Shown here: one piece after another, positions 33,695 through 42,539 of the stretch
How positions within the stretch are numbered: position 1 is the stretch's first letter
Layout of the letters: each line of letters opens with the position of its first letter
Source: Shimia sp022448905
GTDB taxonomy: Bacteria > Pseudomonadota > Alphaproteobacteria > Rhodobacterales > Rhodobacteraceae
Assembly: GCF_047126315.1 (NCBI RefSeq)
Contig: NZ_CP138953.1
Location: forward strand, 3,100,001 to 3,164,000
Direction of reading: 5' to 3'
Length of the DNA stretch: 64,000 nt
Translations under genes and position numbers: made by a program
The notes under the pieces: model-generated
Database searches by the model: none
What the model saw: the letters and a program-made list of their open reading frames with translations, nothing else
What the model was told of the DNA's origin: nothing

Positions 33695-34930
33695 ATGTTG
33701 GAATTCCTCGCCTGCTCCATGCTCACCATCTTCCCTGACTTCCTGTTCCGCCGCTATTGGCAGGGCAAACGTCTGGGCCAAGACATCACCCTGTTCTCCA
33801 TGTGGTATGAGCTGCGCTACGGTCTCAGCGCCTGCTTCATCCTCACGGTCAGCCTGATCACCCTGATCTTCTACTTCCACCCCTCCACCACCAGCGTGTC
33901 GTCTTACTTCCGCACCGTCACCATCTTGCCGGAACTCTCCGGCCGCGTGGTTGAAGTGAATGTGGAAAACAATCAGGACGTTGAAGCCGGAGAGCTTATC
34001 TTCCGCCTGGACGACAGCCGCCAACGGGCCGCCGTCGCCACCGCCCGCGCCGCCATGGTCGAAGTCGATGCTGGCGAACTGCTGGCCCGCGACGACCTGC
34101 GCGTCGCTCAAGCCAATCTCGACGCCGCTGAGGCCGCCTTTGAGCAGACCAAAGACGAATTTGAGCGCAAGAACACGCTCTATCAAGAAAACTCCCCTGC
34201 CGTGACCGTGCGCGAAGTCGAGCGGCTCGAAAATCTGATCCAGGAACGCCTCGCCGCTGTGGACGCCGCACACTCTGCCGTGGAATCCGCCAAACACCGC
34301 GTAGAAATCCAGCTCCCTGCGCAGAAGGACAGCGCCCGCGCCGCGCTGCACCAAGCCGAAGTTGAGCTTGGCAAAATGAGCATCTACGCCGGTCAAACCG
34401 GCCGCATCGAGCAATTTGACCTGCGCGTCGGCGATTACATCAACCCGATCCTCCGCCCCGCAGGCATTCTGGTCCCCGCGGACACCGGACGCGGCCGCTT
34501 CCAGGCCGGGTTCAGCCAATTGACCGCGCAAATTCTGCACCCCGGCATGCTAGCCGAAATGTCCTGTATTTCCAGCCCAATGCGCGTCACCCCCATGGTG
34601 ATTGTGGAAATTCAGGACGTGATCCCCTCAGGTCAAATCCGCCCCTCCGACACGCTGCGCGATCCGCAAAACGACCGCCAGCCGGGCACGGTGATTGCCT
34701 ATATGGAACCGCTCTATGAAGGCGGCACCGACCACCTGCCGCCGGGCAGCAAATGTGAGGTCAACGCCTACACCAACAACCACGAGCGCCTGCAAGATCC
34801 CGACATTGGCACCGGCGAATTTGTCGCCCTGCATGTGATCGACACCGTCGGCTACGCCCACGCCCTGATCTTGCGCTTTCGCGCCATCATGATGCCCTTC
34901 CGCCTCTTGGTGTTCTCGGGCCATCACTAA
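33695..34930 (+). CDS. HlyD-family membrane fusion protein
   Basis: A 411-residue protein with an N-terminal membrane part (a hydrophobic segment about 42-62, and a weaker one near residue 5-18) and then a periplasmic adaptor: a first barrel-sandwich half (VTILPELSGRVVEVNVENNQ), a long coiled coil (about 115-215) and the second half (MSIYAGQTGRIEQFDLRVGD). There is no ABC or MFS partner next to it, only the small membrane protein upstream. It ends at a strong terminator. Substrate is unknown. Confidence 0.85.
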   Translation: MLEFLACSMLTIFPDFLFRRYWQGKRLGQDITLFSMWYELRYGLSACFILTVSLITLIFYFHPSTTSVSSYFRTVTILPELSGRVVEVNVENNQDVEAGELIFRLDDSRQRAAVATARAAMVEVDAGELLARDDLRVAQANLDAAEAAFEQTKDEFERKNTLYQENSPAVTVREVERLENLIQERLAAVDAAHSAVESAKHRVEIQLPAQKDSARAALHQAEVELGKMSIYAGQTGRIEQFDLRVGDYINPILRPAGILVPADTGRGRFQAGFSQLTAQILHPGMLAEMSCISSPMRVTPMVIVEIQDVIPSGQIRPSDTLRDPQNDRQPGTVIAYMEPLYEGGTDHLPPGSKCEVNAYTNNHERLQDPDIGTGEFVALHVIDTVGYAHALILRFRAIMMPFRLLVFSGHH

Positions 34931-34949
34931 ACATCCCAACTTCAAAACC

Positions 34950-34981
34950 AAAAGCCCCGGCCATGTGCCGGGGCTTTTTCT
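34950..34981. terminator. Terminator between HlyD-type and DUF1330 genes
   Basis: AAAGCCCCGGC and GCCGGGGCTTT form a perfect 11-bp stem with A and T tracts on the two sides, between converging genes. Confidence 0.9.
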
Positions 34982-35395
34982 TTACGCACCAAAGTTTCCA
35001 CCCAAGTCCCTCGGCGCCATCCGTATCAACCGGCTGTCCGCCACCGCCGCCTGCCGATGCTCGACCGCCGCGCGATACTCCGGATATTTGTGCATCGACG
35101 CAAAAGCCTCCACGCTTGGATACTCTGCGATAAAACACAGATCCCACTGCTTCTCCGGCCCAATCAACATCTGCTCCATCTCGCCGCGCCAGATGATCTT
35201 GCCGCCCAGTTTGGCAAATGTCGCCGCGCTCTCACGCCCATAGGCCGCATAGGCCTCTGCCCCGGTGGCCTCCCGCCCATCGGCATATTCCGCTTTGTCG
35301 CGCAGCTTGACCAGATTCAACATATGTACCGGCCCGGCGCGATCATTGGCCTTAAACGCGTCATAGCCAGCCTTATCGAATGTTGTATACTCCAT
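34982..35395 (-). CDS. DUF1330-family protein
   Basis: A 137-residue ferredoxin-fold protein of the DUF1330/dimeric alpha-beta barrel class. GPVHMLNLVKLRDKAEY at the N-terminus and PSVEAFASMHKYPEYRAAVEHR near the C-terminus are the family marks. No function is established. The start at 35395 has GGAGGA upstream; an open frame to 35443 lacks one. Confidence 0.85.
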   Translation of the reverse strand: MEYTTFDKAGYDAFKANDRAGPVHMLNLVKLRDKAEYADGREATGAEAYAAYGRESAATFAKLGGKIIWRGEMEQMLIGPEKQWDLCFIAEYPSVEAFASMHKYPEYRAAVEHRQAAVADSRLIRMAPRDLGGNFGA

Positions 35396-35494
35396 AGGTG
35401 CTCCTCCCGCCTCCACCCGACCACCCTCGCTGAAAGAGGTCAAACAAGACGCAGGGTCACACCCCGCTTCTTCTTGCCCAAAATATCCCGGGGG

Positions 35495-35573
35495 TTTGGG
35501 GGCTGGCCCCCAATTTAGTCTGTGTTTTGGGGGCTGGCCCCTTGTTTAGCCTGTGTTTGAGGGCTGACCAACG
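35495..35573. repeat. Short tandem repeat, about 31-bp unit
   Basis: Two and a half copies of a 30-31 bp unit starting TTTGGGGGCTGGCCCC and ending TTTAG.CTGTG begin at 35495, 35526 and 35556. The first two differ at only a few bases. The units are preceded by TTCTTCTTGCCCAAAATATC, a kind of intergenic sequence common in this bacterial group. Only two to three copies exist and there is no variable spacer, so it is not a CRISPR. Confidence 0.7.
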
Positions 35574-35621
35574 CCGCCACACTGCCACCTATCCCGCGCA
35601 AAACAAAACCACCACCCCAAC

Positions 35622-35653
35622 AAAAAAGGCCGCCCCAATCCGGAGCGGCCTCT
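35622..35653 (-). terminator. Terminator of tig
   Basis: On the minus strand AGGCCGCTCC and GGGGCGGCCT form a 10-bp stem with one G-U pair, followed by TTTTT, 27 bases after the trigger factor stop. Confidence 0.85.
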
Positions 35654-35679
35654 CACTGTCCCGTTAACGGGTGTTGGAC

Positions 35680-37014
35680 TTATTCGTCGTCCAGTGCCTC
35701 TACGGCTTTTTGCAGGTCGTCTTTGGAGACCTCTTTTTCAGTCATCTCAGCCAGTTCGAAGACATAGTCGACAACTTTGTCTTCAAAGATTGGTGCGCGC
35801 AGCTGCTGCTGCATCTGCTGGTTCTGCTGGATGAATTCAAAGAATTGACGCTCTTGACCCGGGTACTGACGCGCCTGGTTCATGATCGCTTGCGTCATCT
35901 CGGCGTCGGTCACTTCAACCTCGGCTTTCTGACCCAGTTCTGCCAGCAACAGGCCCAGACGCACGCGGCGCTCGGCAAGCTTGTTGTGCTCGTCGGTTGG
36001 CTCGATCTCTGGGTGATCGTGGCCTTCAACTTCTGGGTTTTCTTCGTGCCACAGCTGGTGTGCAATCTGACCGGCTTCCGCTTCCACCAGGGATGGTGGC
36101 AGGTCGAAGGACACCAGACCGTCCAGCGCGTCCAGCAGCGCGCGCTTGGTCACGGCACGGGCCGCACCGGCGTATTCGCCTTCCAGACGCTCGGAGACCT
36201 GAGTTTTCAGGGCTGCGAGGTCTTCGGCACCAAATTTGGTCGCCAGCTCGTCGTTGATCTCTGCCGCAACCGGCTCTTTCACTTCCTTGATGACGCAGGA
36301 GAACACGGCCTCTTTGCCAGCCAGGTTTTCGGCGCCGTACTCTTCTGGGAAGGACACGGTCACGTCTTTTTCTTCTTCGGCTTTCACGCCAACCAGCTGC
36401 TCTTCAAAGCCAGGGATGAACTGACCGGAGCCCAGCACCAGTGGGAACTCTTCGCCGGCACCGCCATCAAACGCTTCACCGTCGATGCGGCCAACGAAGT
36501 CCATAACAACCTGGTCGCCGTCTTTGGCTTTGGAGCCTTTACGACGTGCTTTGAAGTCCTGCGCGGTTTCGGCCAGGTTGGCCAGCGCTTCGTCCACATC
36601 CGCTTCGGCTGCTTTCACAACCATTTTCTCCAGCTTGATGCCTTTCAGGTCCACGTCTGGGATCTCTGGCAGCGCCTCATAAGACATCTCGACTTCAACG
36701 TCGTCGCCTGGCTTCCAGTTTTCGCCGTCTTTCATCTCTACTTTTGGCTGCAGCGCAGGGCGGTCACCGGAGTCTTCAAAGTGCTTGTTCATCGCACCGT
36801 CGATGGTTTCCTGCATCGCTTCGCCCATCAGGCGCTCGCCAAACTGCTTTTTCAGAAGCGGCATTGGCACTTTGCCTTTGCGGAAACCTTTCATTTCGAT
36901 TTCCGGCTGCGCTTCTTTCAGCTTGTCGTTTACAGTTGCCTCAAGCTCGGAAGCCTCCACCTTGATGGTGTAGCCGCGCTTCAGACCTTCGTTCAGCGTT
37001 TCAGTAACCTGCAT
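35680..37014 (-). CDS. tig: Trigger factor
   Basis: The 444-residue ribosome-bound chaperone. The N-terminal ribosome-binding domain has the signature MKGFRKGKVPMPLLKKQFGE; the FKBP-type prolyl isomerase domain (about 155-245) has GDQVVMDFVGRIDGEAFDGG and LGSGQFIPGFEEQLVG; the C-terminal helical arms end acidic. It protects new chains at the exit tunnel. The start at 37014 gives the family-standard MQVTETLNEGLKRGY. Confidence 0.96.
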   Translation of the reverse strand: MQVTETLNEGLKRGYTIKVEASELEATVNDKLKEAQPEIEMKGFRKGKVPMPLLKKQFGERLMGEAMQETIDGAMNKHFEDSGDRPALQPKVEMKDGENWKPGDDVEVEMSYEALPEIPDVDLKGIKLEKMVVKAAEADVDEALANLAETAQDFKARRKGSKAKDGDQVVMDFVGRIDGEAFDGGAGEEFPLVLGSGQFIPGFEEQLVGVKAEEEKDVTVSFPEEYGAENLAGKEAVFSCVIKEVKEPVAAEINDELATKFGAEDLAALKTQVSERLEGEYAGAARAVTKRALLDALDGLVSFDLPPSLVEAEAGQIAHQLWHEENPEVEGHDHPEIEPTDEHNKLAERRVRLGLLLAELGQKAEVEVTDAEMTQAIMNQARQYPGQERQFFEFIQQNQQMQQQLRAPIFEDKVVDYVFELAEMTEKEVSKDDLQKAVEALDDE

Positions 37015-37186
37015 CGGGTATCCCCATAAGTAGCGGCGCGCGGCACAATGAGTCCGCGCGCAGTCGAGAAAAATTTGTGCTCTTCTAGTGCCACGCGCGC
37101 CCCTGTGCAAGGGCAAAGGCATCAAAAACGCCTTGCCGATCCGGCATCAAATTGCTGCTGTCAGCCAACACATCGCAAAGCAACGT

Positions 37187-37214
37187 AAAAAGGGCGACCA
37201 AACCGGCCGCCCCT
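37187..37214 (-). terminator. Terminator of porin gene
   Basis: On the minus strand GGGCGGCC, loop GGTTT, GGTCGCCC then TTTTT, 27 bases after the stop. Confidence 0.85.
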
Positions 37215-37240
37215 CCCGCAATTCCTTCGCTACTACAAGC

Positions 37241-38356
37241 TTAGAAGCTCCAGCGCGCGCCCACCATATAGGCGTCCACGTCGTTGTAAGTGGTGCCGAT
37301 GGTCACCTCATAGCCATGCTGGTGGTAGCTGAAGAACAAATCCACATTGGCGTTGTCGATCTTCTGCACCGCTTCAAACCCGTAGCTGACCGATTTGTCA
37401 CCCACTGCCGCCATGTCGTTGCCGCGATAGGCATCGACGGACAGATGGGTACGTCCAAAGCTGAACCAATCCCGCTGATAGCCAAGCTTGGCATAGACGT
37501 AGTCACTCTTGCGCCCGCTGTCGCGATCGTTCTGACCAAGTGTCACCGTGCCGCTGATCCCGGTTGGGTTATGAAGCGCCCCGACCGAGCCCACCACCGA
37601 CTTGGAGTCATCCGCCGCACCATCGGTCTGCGCATAAGACAACGTCGCCCGCAGAGTGGTGTCACCGAGATCCGCCCCATAGCGCAGCGCCACGTCGTAG
37701 AAGTTGGTGTCATCATTGTCTTTCAGGATTTCGGTACCCGCCGAGGCCGAGACCACAAACCCGCCGAAGCTTGGCGTGTCATACCGCACACGACCCTTCC
37801 GGCTGCCGTCAAAGTCCTTGAACACGTCGCCAATGGTTGGACCTGCGGCACCGCCGCCTACCGGTTGGAAGGCAAAGCCGCCCGCGGTATCGGCCACGGC
37901 AACCGTACCGGACAGTTCGGTGCCGGACAAATCCGTACCGCCAGAAATGCCATCAGACGCCATGGAACCCTGACCAGCGTAGAATGTGCCAAAGCGATCG
38001 GTCTCATAGATGGCTTCAAACTTACGCAGATCCGTCTTGTCCCAATCAAAGAAGTCATCATTGGAGGTCGCGCTCAGGCTGGATGTGCCCCGCAGACCCA
38101 AGGCGGTTTCGAAGTTAAACTTCAGGGTACCCGCACCCGTACCCATTTCATACCACGCCCCGATCCGGCTTGGCGCGTTGCTGTTGTCACTGAACTCGTT
38201 GCGCTTCTGCACACCATCATCCACGCTGGTCACAGCCCCGTTCAGGAACCCGTAAAACCGAAACCCCTCTTGCGCGGACGCCGCTGACGTCATCGCAACA
38301 CTGCCCACAACCAGGGCCGCTGGGGCGACCCATACAGAGTGTTTTTTTCCAACCAT
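37241..38356 (-). CDS. Outer membrane porin
   Basis: A 371-residue beta-barrel porin with a signal peptide (hydrophobic core, cleavage near AASAQEG at residue about 29), alternating beta-strand sequence throughout, and a C-terminal Phe (VGARWSF) needed for outer membrane assembly. It resembles the general porins of Roseobacter-group bacteria and forms a diffusion channel. It is a single gene with its own terminator. The 868-base gap upstream probably contains its promoter. Confidence 0.88.
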   Translation of the reverse strand: MVGKKHSVWVAPAALVVGSVAMTSAASAQEGFRFYGFLNGAVTSVDDGVQKRNEFSDNSNAPSRIGAWYEMGTGAGTLKFNFETALGLRGTSSLSATSNDDFFDWDKTDLRKFEAIYETDRFGTFYAGQGSMASDGISGGTDLSGTELSGTVAVADTAGGFAFQPVGGGAAGPTIGDVFKDFDGSRKGRVRYDTPSFGGFVVSASAGTEILKDNDDTNFYDVALRYGADLGDTTLRATLSYAQTDGAADDSKSVVGSVGALHNPTGISGTVTLGQNDRDSGRKSDYVYAKLGYQRDWFSFGRTHLSVDAYRGNDMAAVGDKSVSYGFEAVQKIDNANVDLFFSYHQHGYEVTIGTTYNDVDAYMVGARWSF

Positions 38357-39224
38357 CTTCTGTCTCCATCGGCCCCGCTTGCTCGTTCAGGGGGCTTGCT
38401 AATCACCTGCCTTAAGCCGCACGACCAGCTCAAACTCAGGCATCCACTCATGTGTCTTCCGTCAACCCGAAAGCAGCTCCCTGCTCCCTCCGTCACGCCG
38501 TCTCGGCGCAGGTCAACAAAAGACCATCTGGCGTCTAGGCCGCTCACACCCAAATGACAAACCCGTCAACCGGCTGATTTTGGCCGAGAATAAGCGCCTT
38601 TTTGCGCGTTGGCTGCATTGCCCTTCAAATTGGCGCGTATTCACAGCCAGTCGCATGATCTCAAAGGGGGAAAAATGCCGCCCCCTTCCCGTTTCATGTG
38701 GATTTTCAGAGGGCTAGATTTCAAGGGGCGGCAGTAAAATAGTTTGGGACCATGGCTCGGCCATTTTCCGCCAAGACATGCCGCCTCAACGCCACTTGTC
38801 CACCACGAAAGACAACAGGAGCCCCCCTCGCGACAAGCCAGCAACTGATTTGGAGACCACCAGAGCCACACTGCGACGGTCACACACATACCCACAAGTC
38901 AAAAACAACCTAAGAGTGTGCTTTGAATTACTTTCCAGCCACTAAAACGCTGTTAACGATTAAGGCAAAACGAGAACCCAACCTTTGCTCGCCTAACAGC
39001 CTCAAACCACAATCCCTAGAGGCTGCACCTACAGCACCCCAAGATTCCCCTTCAACCTCGGAAGCTTATCCAAAAAACACTGCAGACCGACTCCAAAAAC
39101 TAGGAAAACCCTTAGTTTTAAGCAAATATGGCAAAAAAGTGATTGGCTTACGTTCCGGTCACATTTATAGTCAGAGCAAATCAAACAAGGGCATAAGCCC
39201 GAACAACCTAGAGCGGTAGAATAC
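38357..39224. other. Long intergenic region between porin and adhesin
   Basis: This 868-base region between two divergent genes is AT-richer to the right. Its right end holds a good predicted promoter for the adhesin. Two frames (38641-38895 minus, 38923-39219 plus) were examined. They lack ribosome sites and family features and the second covers the promoter. I see no RNA gene. A regulatory RNA or long leader for either gene is possible but not shown. Confidence 0.6.
39143..39171 (+). promoter_or_regulatory. Predicted promoter of adhesin operon
   Basis: TTGGCT (39143-39148) and TATAGT (39166-39171) are separated by exactly 17 bases, 54 bases before the adhesin start. Confidence 0.55.
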
Positions 39225-42200
39225 ATGAGTAGTTATAGTTATGCCGTCCGCGGTACGGACGGATTTGTTGTGCGCGGCCAAACAGCCGAAACTGCCAATG
39301 GCGTCATCGCAATCCAGCAGGCTTCGCAAGTCTCCCTGAATCTCACGCCCGCAGAGGTGGCCGGCTATGTGAATGACGGCGGCAATCTGGTGATTCACTT
39401 GGTGAGCGGCGAGACCATCACCCTTGAGAATTATTTCTCTGGCGACGAACGTGAGTTGCTCCTGTCCAAAGACGGCCAGCTACAGGTGGTCGACCTCGGA
39501 GACCCGATCAACGATCAGTATTTTGCCCAATATGAGTCGGTGTCCATGACCGACAAATGGAGCGAGTATGACCAACTCGCATTCCTTGATCTGGAGCGGG
39601 TTGAACCGGTTGTCGCCCCTCTCGCCGCGCCCCTCGCAGGCCTGGTGCCCGGTCTTCTTGGCGTGGGCGGTGCAGCCGCAGTGGCTTCTACCCTTGGCGG
39701 CGGCGAAGGTGAAGACACCGTTGATGGTGGCGAAGGTGACGATGGCACTGGCGACGATAACGGCGACGACGACAACGGCGGCGACGAGGAGCCCAACGAC
39801 GACGACACCACCGGCGGAGACGATGGGGGAGACGGCGGCGGTGATGATGATGACGACGGAGACGATGGGGGTGACGATGACACCATCCTTCCAACCGTAG
39901 ACGACGCGGACGTCCCCCGCATTGTGGGGGGCACCGGCGACGACAGCGTGACCATCACTGGCACCGGTGAACCCGGCTCAACCGTGACCGTGACCATCGG
40001 CGACGAAACCGGCACCGGCACCGTGGGCGACGACGGCACCTACGAAGTGATCTTTGAGCCCGGCGATCTGCCTGATGATGGCGACTATGATGTCGACGTC
40101 ACTGTCGAAGGCCCAGATGGCGCTGTCTACGATCTGGATGGCCCGTCGGTGGACATCGACACCACCCCGCCGGACGTGTCTGTCATGGACGGCACCGTGT
40201 CCACCGGGGACATTGTCAACGAAGACGATCACACCACCGGCCACGTCATCAGTGGCACCGGCGAACCCGGCGCAGCGCTGACCGTGGAAATCGATGGCGT
40301 GACTCAGAGCACCACTGTGCAAGGCGATGGCTCCTGGTCTGTGACCTTTGACTCGTCCTCACTCTCCACCGGCGAATACACCACCGGCATCACCATTACC
40401 TCCACCGATGAGCGCGGCAACGTCACCACCGTGACCGACACGCTCGAAGTGGACACCATTGCCCCCGGCGTGGACATGGGCATCGTGGAAGGTGACAACA
40501 TCATCAATGCCACGGAAGCCTCTGACGGCGTTGTACTTTCCGGCACTGGCGAGCCAGGGTCTTCGCTTTCGATCCTGTTCGAAGGTGTGACCCAGACCGT
40601 GACCGTCGCAAATGACGGCAGCTGGTCGTCGGCCTTTGATGCCTCTGCGATTGGCACCGGCACTTACGACAGCACCGTGTCCATCACCGCCACCGATCTG
40701 GCAGGCAACAGCCACACCGAGACCTTCACTGTTCACATCGACACAGACGGCCTTGCGACGATCACCTCTCCGATTGCGGGCGATGACATCGTGAACGCTG
40801 CCGAAGCCGCGGCGGGCGTGACCCTCACCGGCACCGCCGAGCCGGGCTCGTCGGTCGCTGTGACCGTTGAAGGCGTCACCCATACCGTGAACGCCGCTGG
40901 CGATGGCAGCTGGTCTGCCACCTTTGCCGCCGGTGAAATCCCGCAGGGCACCTACGACACCACCGTGACCGTGACCGCAACCGATCTCGCGGGCAACGTG
41001 ACCAGCACGTCGGACAGCTTCCGCGTGGACACCGAAATCTCGGCGGCCATGAACCCGAGCCAGCTGGGCGGCGACAACACCGCCAACGCCACCGAAGTGG
41101 CTGGTGGCTTCACCCTCACCGGCACCGCAGAGCCTGGCTCTTCCGTGGCTGTGACCATGGAAGGTGTGACCCACACCGTGACCACCGCGGCCAACGGCAC
41201 TTGGGCGGCGACCTTCGCAGGCGGTGAAATCCCACAGGGCACCTACAACAGCACCGTGTCCATCACTGCAACCGATGCGGCAGGCAACAGCGCCACCACC
41301 ACCGGTACCGTGGCTGTGGACACCGAACTGTCCGCAGGCATCAACACCGGCCAGGCAGGCGGTGACGACATCGCCAACGCCGCAGAAGTGGCTGGCGGTC
41401 TGAGCCTCACCGGCACCGCCGACGCGGGCAGCAGCGTGGTTGTGCAGATCGCTGGAGCCTCTCGCACTGTCACCGCCGCCGCAAACGGCACCTGGGTGGC
41501 CAACTTCACCGCTGCGGACATCCCGCAAGGGGAATACGACACCCCGGTGACCGTGACCGCAACCGATGCCGCGGGCAACACGGCCACTGCCACCTCGACC
41601 ATCCATGTGGACACCACCACCTCGATCGACGTGGACCTCTCTGCAGGCGTATTTGCCGCTCCGGTCAACGCCGCGCAAATGCAAGGCGGTGTGGTACTGG
41701 AAGGCACAACGGAGCCAAACTCCTCGGTGGTTGTGACTGTGGACGGCGTGGTGCGCAGCACAACGTCTGATGCGTCCGGCAACTGGTTTGTGACCTACGA
41801 AAATGGCTCCTTGGCCGAAGGCACTTACACCGCAAACGCCACCCTCTCGGTGACCGATGCGGCCGGCAACACCGCCACCGCCAACGCCACCTTCGCCGTG
41901 GACACCGAAATCACCAACCCGGTTGTGCAATCCGTGACCTTCTCGGACGACGATGTGACCTCTCTGTCGCTCAGCACTGAAAATCAGGACTACGAAATCC
42001 ACGCCCTCAACCAGGACGGCTCCACCGCCGAACTGGCCACTACAGAAGTGGCGCTGGGTGGCGATGAATCCCTATATGTGCTGAACCCGAAAGCCTCCGA
42101 TGGCACCCATCTGGTGATTGCCTCCACGGATGACGCGGGCAACCAGTCCGATACATTGCTGGTGCTGGATGACAACGTCACCAACGCAGGCACGCTGGAT

Positions 42201-42473
42201 CACGCTGCGGCTGGCAACTTCAACATCGAAGGCATCGAGTTGGACTACGCGTCGGACGCAAACCTGACCCTGACCGAGGCCCAGATCAAAGAGCTGTCTG
42301 ACACATCCGACACGCTCACGATCCACGGCGGATCTGATGACCAGATCACCGTCACCGACGCAACCAAAACCAACCAGACCGTGGACATCGAAGGCGAAGC
42401 CTATGATGTCTACACCGTTGGCAATGACGGCGTGACCCTGATCGTCGACCAAGACATCAACGTCATCATCTGA
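39225..42473 (+). CDS. BapA-like repetitive adhesin, type I secreted
   Basis: A 1082-residue surface protein. Residues 1-105 resemble the BapA prefix domain (VNDGGNLVIHLVSGETITLENYF); about 120-155 is hydrophobic and Ala/Pro/Gly-rich; about 160-235 is an extremely acidic Asp/Gly linker. Then come about seven bacterial Ig-like repeats of 95-100 residues (to about 930), each with a GTGEPGSS or GTAEPGSS turn and a TATDAAGN segment. The last 150 residues end in a typical type I secretion signal (VTLIVDQDINVII). There is no N-terminal signal peptide. The middle repeats are alike at DNA level, with a period of about 300 bases. The next three genes supply the secretion machinery. Expected role: attachment and biofilm. 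Confidence 0.88.
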   Translation: MSSYSYAVRGTDGFVVRGQTAETANGVIAIQQASQVSLNLTPAEVAGYVNDGGNLVIHLVSGETITLENYFSGDERELLLSKDGQLQVVDLGDPINDQYFAQYESVSMTDKWSEYDQLAFLDLERVEPVVAPLAAPLAGLVPGLLGVGGAAAVASTLGGGEGEDTVDGGEGDDGTGDDNGDDDNGGDEEPNDDDTTGGDDGGDGGGDDDDDGDDGGDDDTILPTVDDADVPRIVGGTGDDSVTITGTGEPGSTVTVTIGDETGTGTVGDDGTYEVIFEPGDLPDDGDYDVDVTVEGPDGAVYDLDGPSVDIDTTPPDVSVMDGTVSTGDIVNEDDHTTGHVISGTGEPGAALTVEIDGVTQSTTVQGDGSWSVTFDSSSLSTGEYTTGITITSTDERGNVTTVTDTLEVDTIAPGVDMGIVEGDNIINATEASDGVVLSGTGEPGSSLSILFEGVTQTVTVANDGSWSSAFDASAIGTGTYDSTVSITATDLAGNSHTETFTVHIDTDGLATITSPIAGDDIVNAAEAAAGVTLTGTAEPGSSVAVTVEGVTHTVNAAGDGSWSATFAAGEIPQGTYDTTVTVTATDLAGNVTSTSDSFRVDTEISAAMNPSQLGGDNTANATEVAGGFTLTGTAEPGSSVAVTMEGVTHTVTTAANGTWAATFAGGEIPQGTYNSTVSITATDAAGNSATTTGTVAVDTELSAGINTGQAGGDDIANAAEVAGGLSLTGTADAGSSVVVQIAGASRTVTAAANGTWVANFTAADIPQGEYDTPVTVTATDAAGNTATATSTIHVDTTTSIDVDLSAGVFAAPVNAAQMQGGVVLEGTTEPNSSVVVTVDGVVRSTTSDASGNWFVTYENGSLAEGTYTANATLSVTDAAGNTATANATFAVDTEITNPVVQSVTFSDDDVTSLSLSTENQDYEIHALNQDGSTAELATTEVALGGDESLYVLNPKASDGTHLVIASTDDAGNQSDTLLVLDDNVTNAGTLDHAAAGNFNIEGIELDYASDANLTLTEAQIKELSDTSDTLTIHGGSDDQITVTDATKTNQTVDIEGEAYDVYTVGNDGVTLIVDQDINVII

Positions 42474-42539
42474 TGATCGTTTTGGGGCGGCCACGGGCCG
42501 CCCCTCGCAAATCCAAAGCTCCGGAATATCGCTGCCACC

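Noticed and set aside
35495..35573. Possible CRISPR-like array
   Set aside because: Units adjoin with no unique spacers, there are under three copies and no cas genes.
38641..38895. 84-codon minus frame in the porin-adhesin gap
   Set aside because: Cys/Trp-rich low-quality sequence without ribosome site or family likeness.
38923..39219. 98-codon frame before the adhesin
   Set aside because: No ribosome site, atypical composition, and it covers the predicted adhesin promoter.
40359..42002. Minus-strand frame of 547 codons opposite the adhesin
   Set aside because: Shadow of the Ig-like repeats, His/Gly-rich without any domain.
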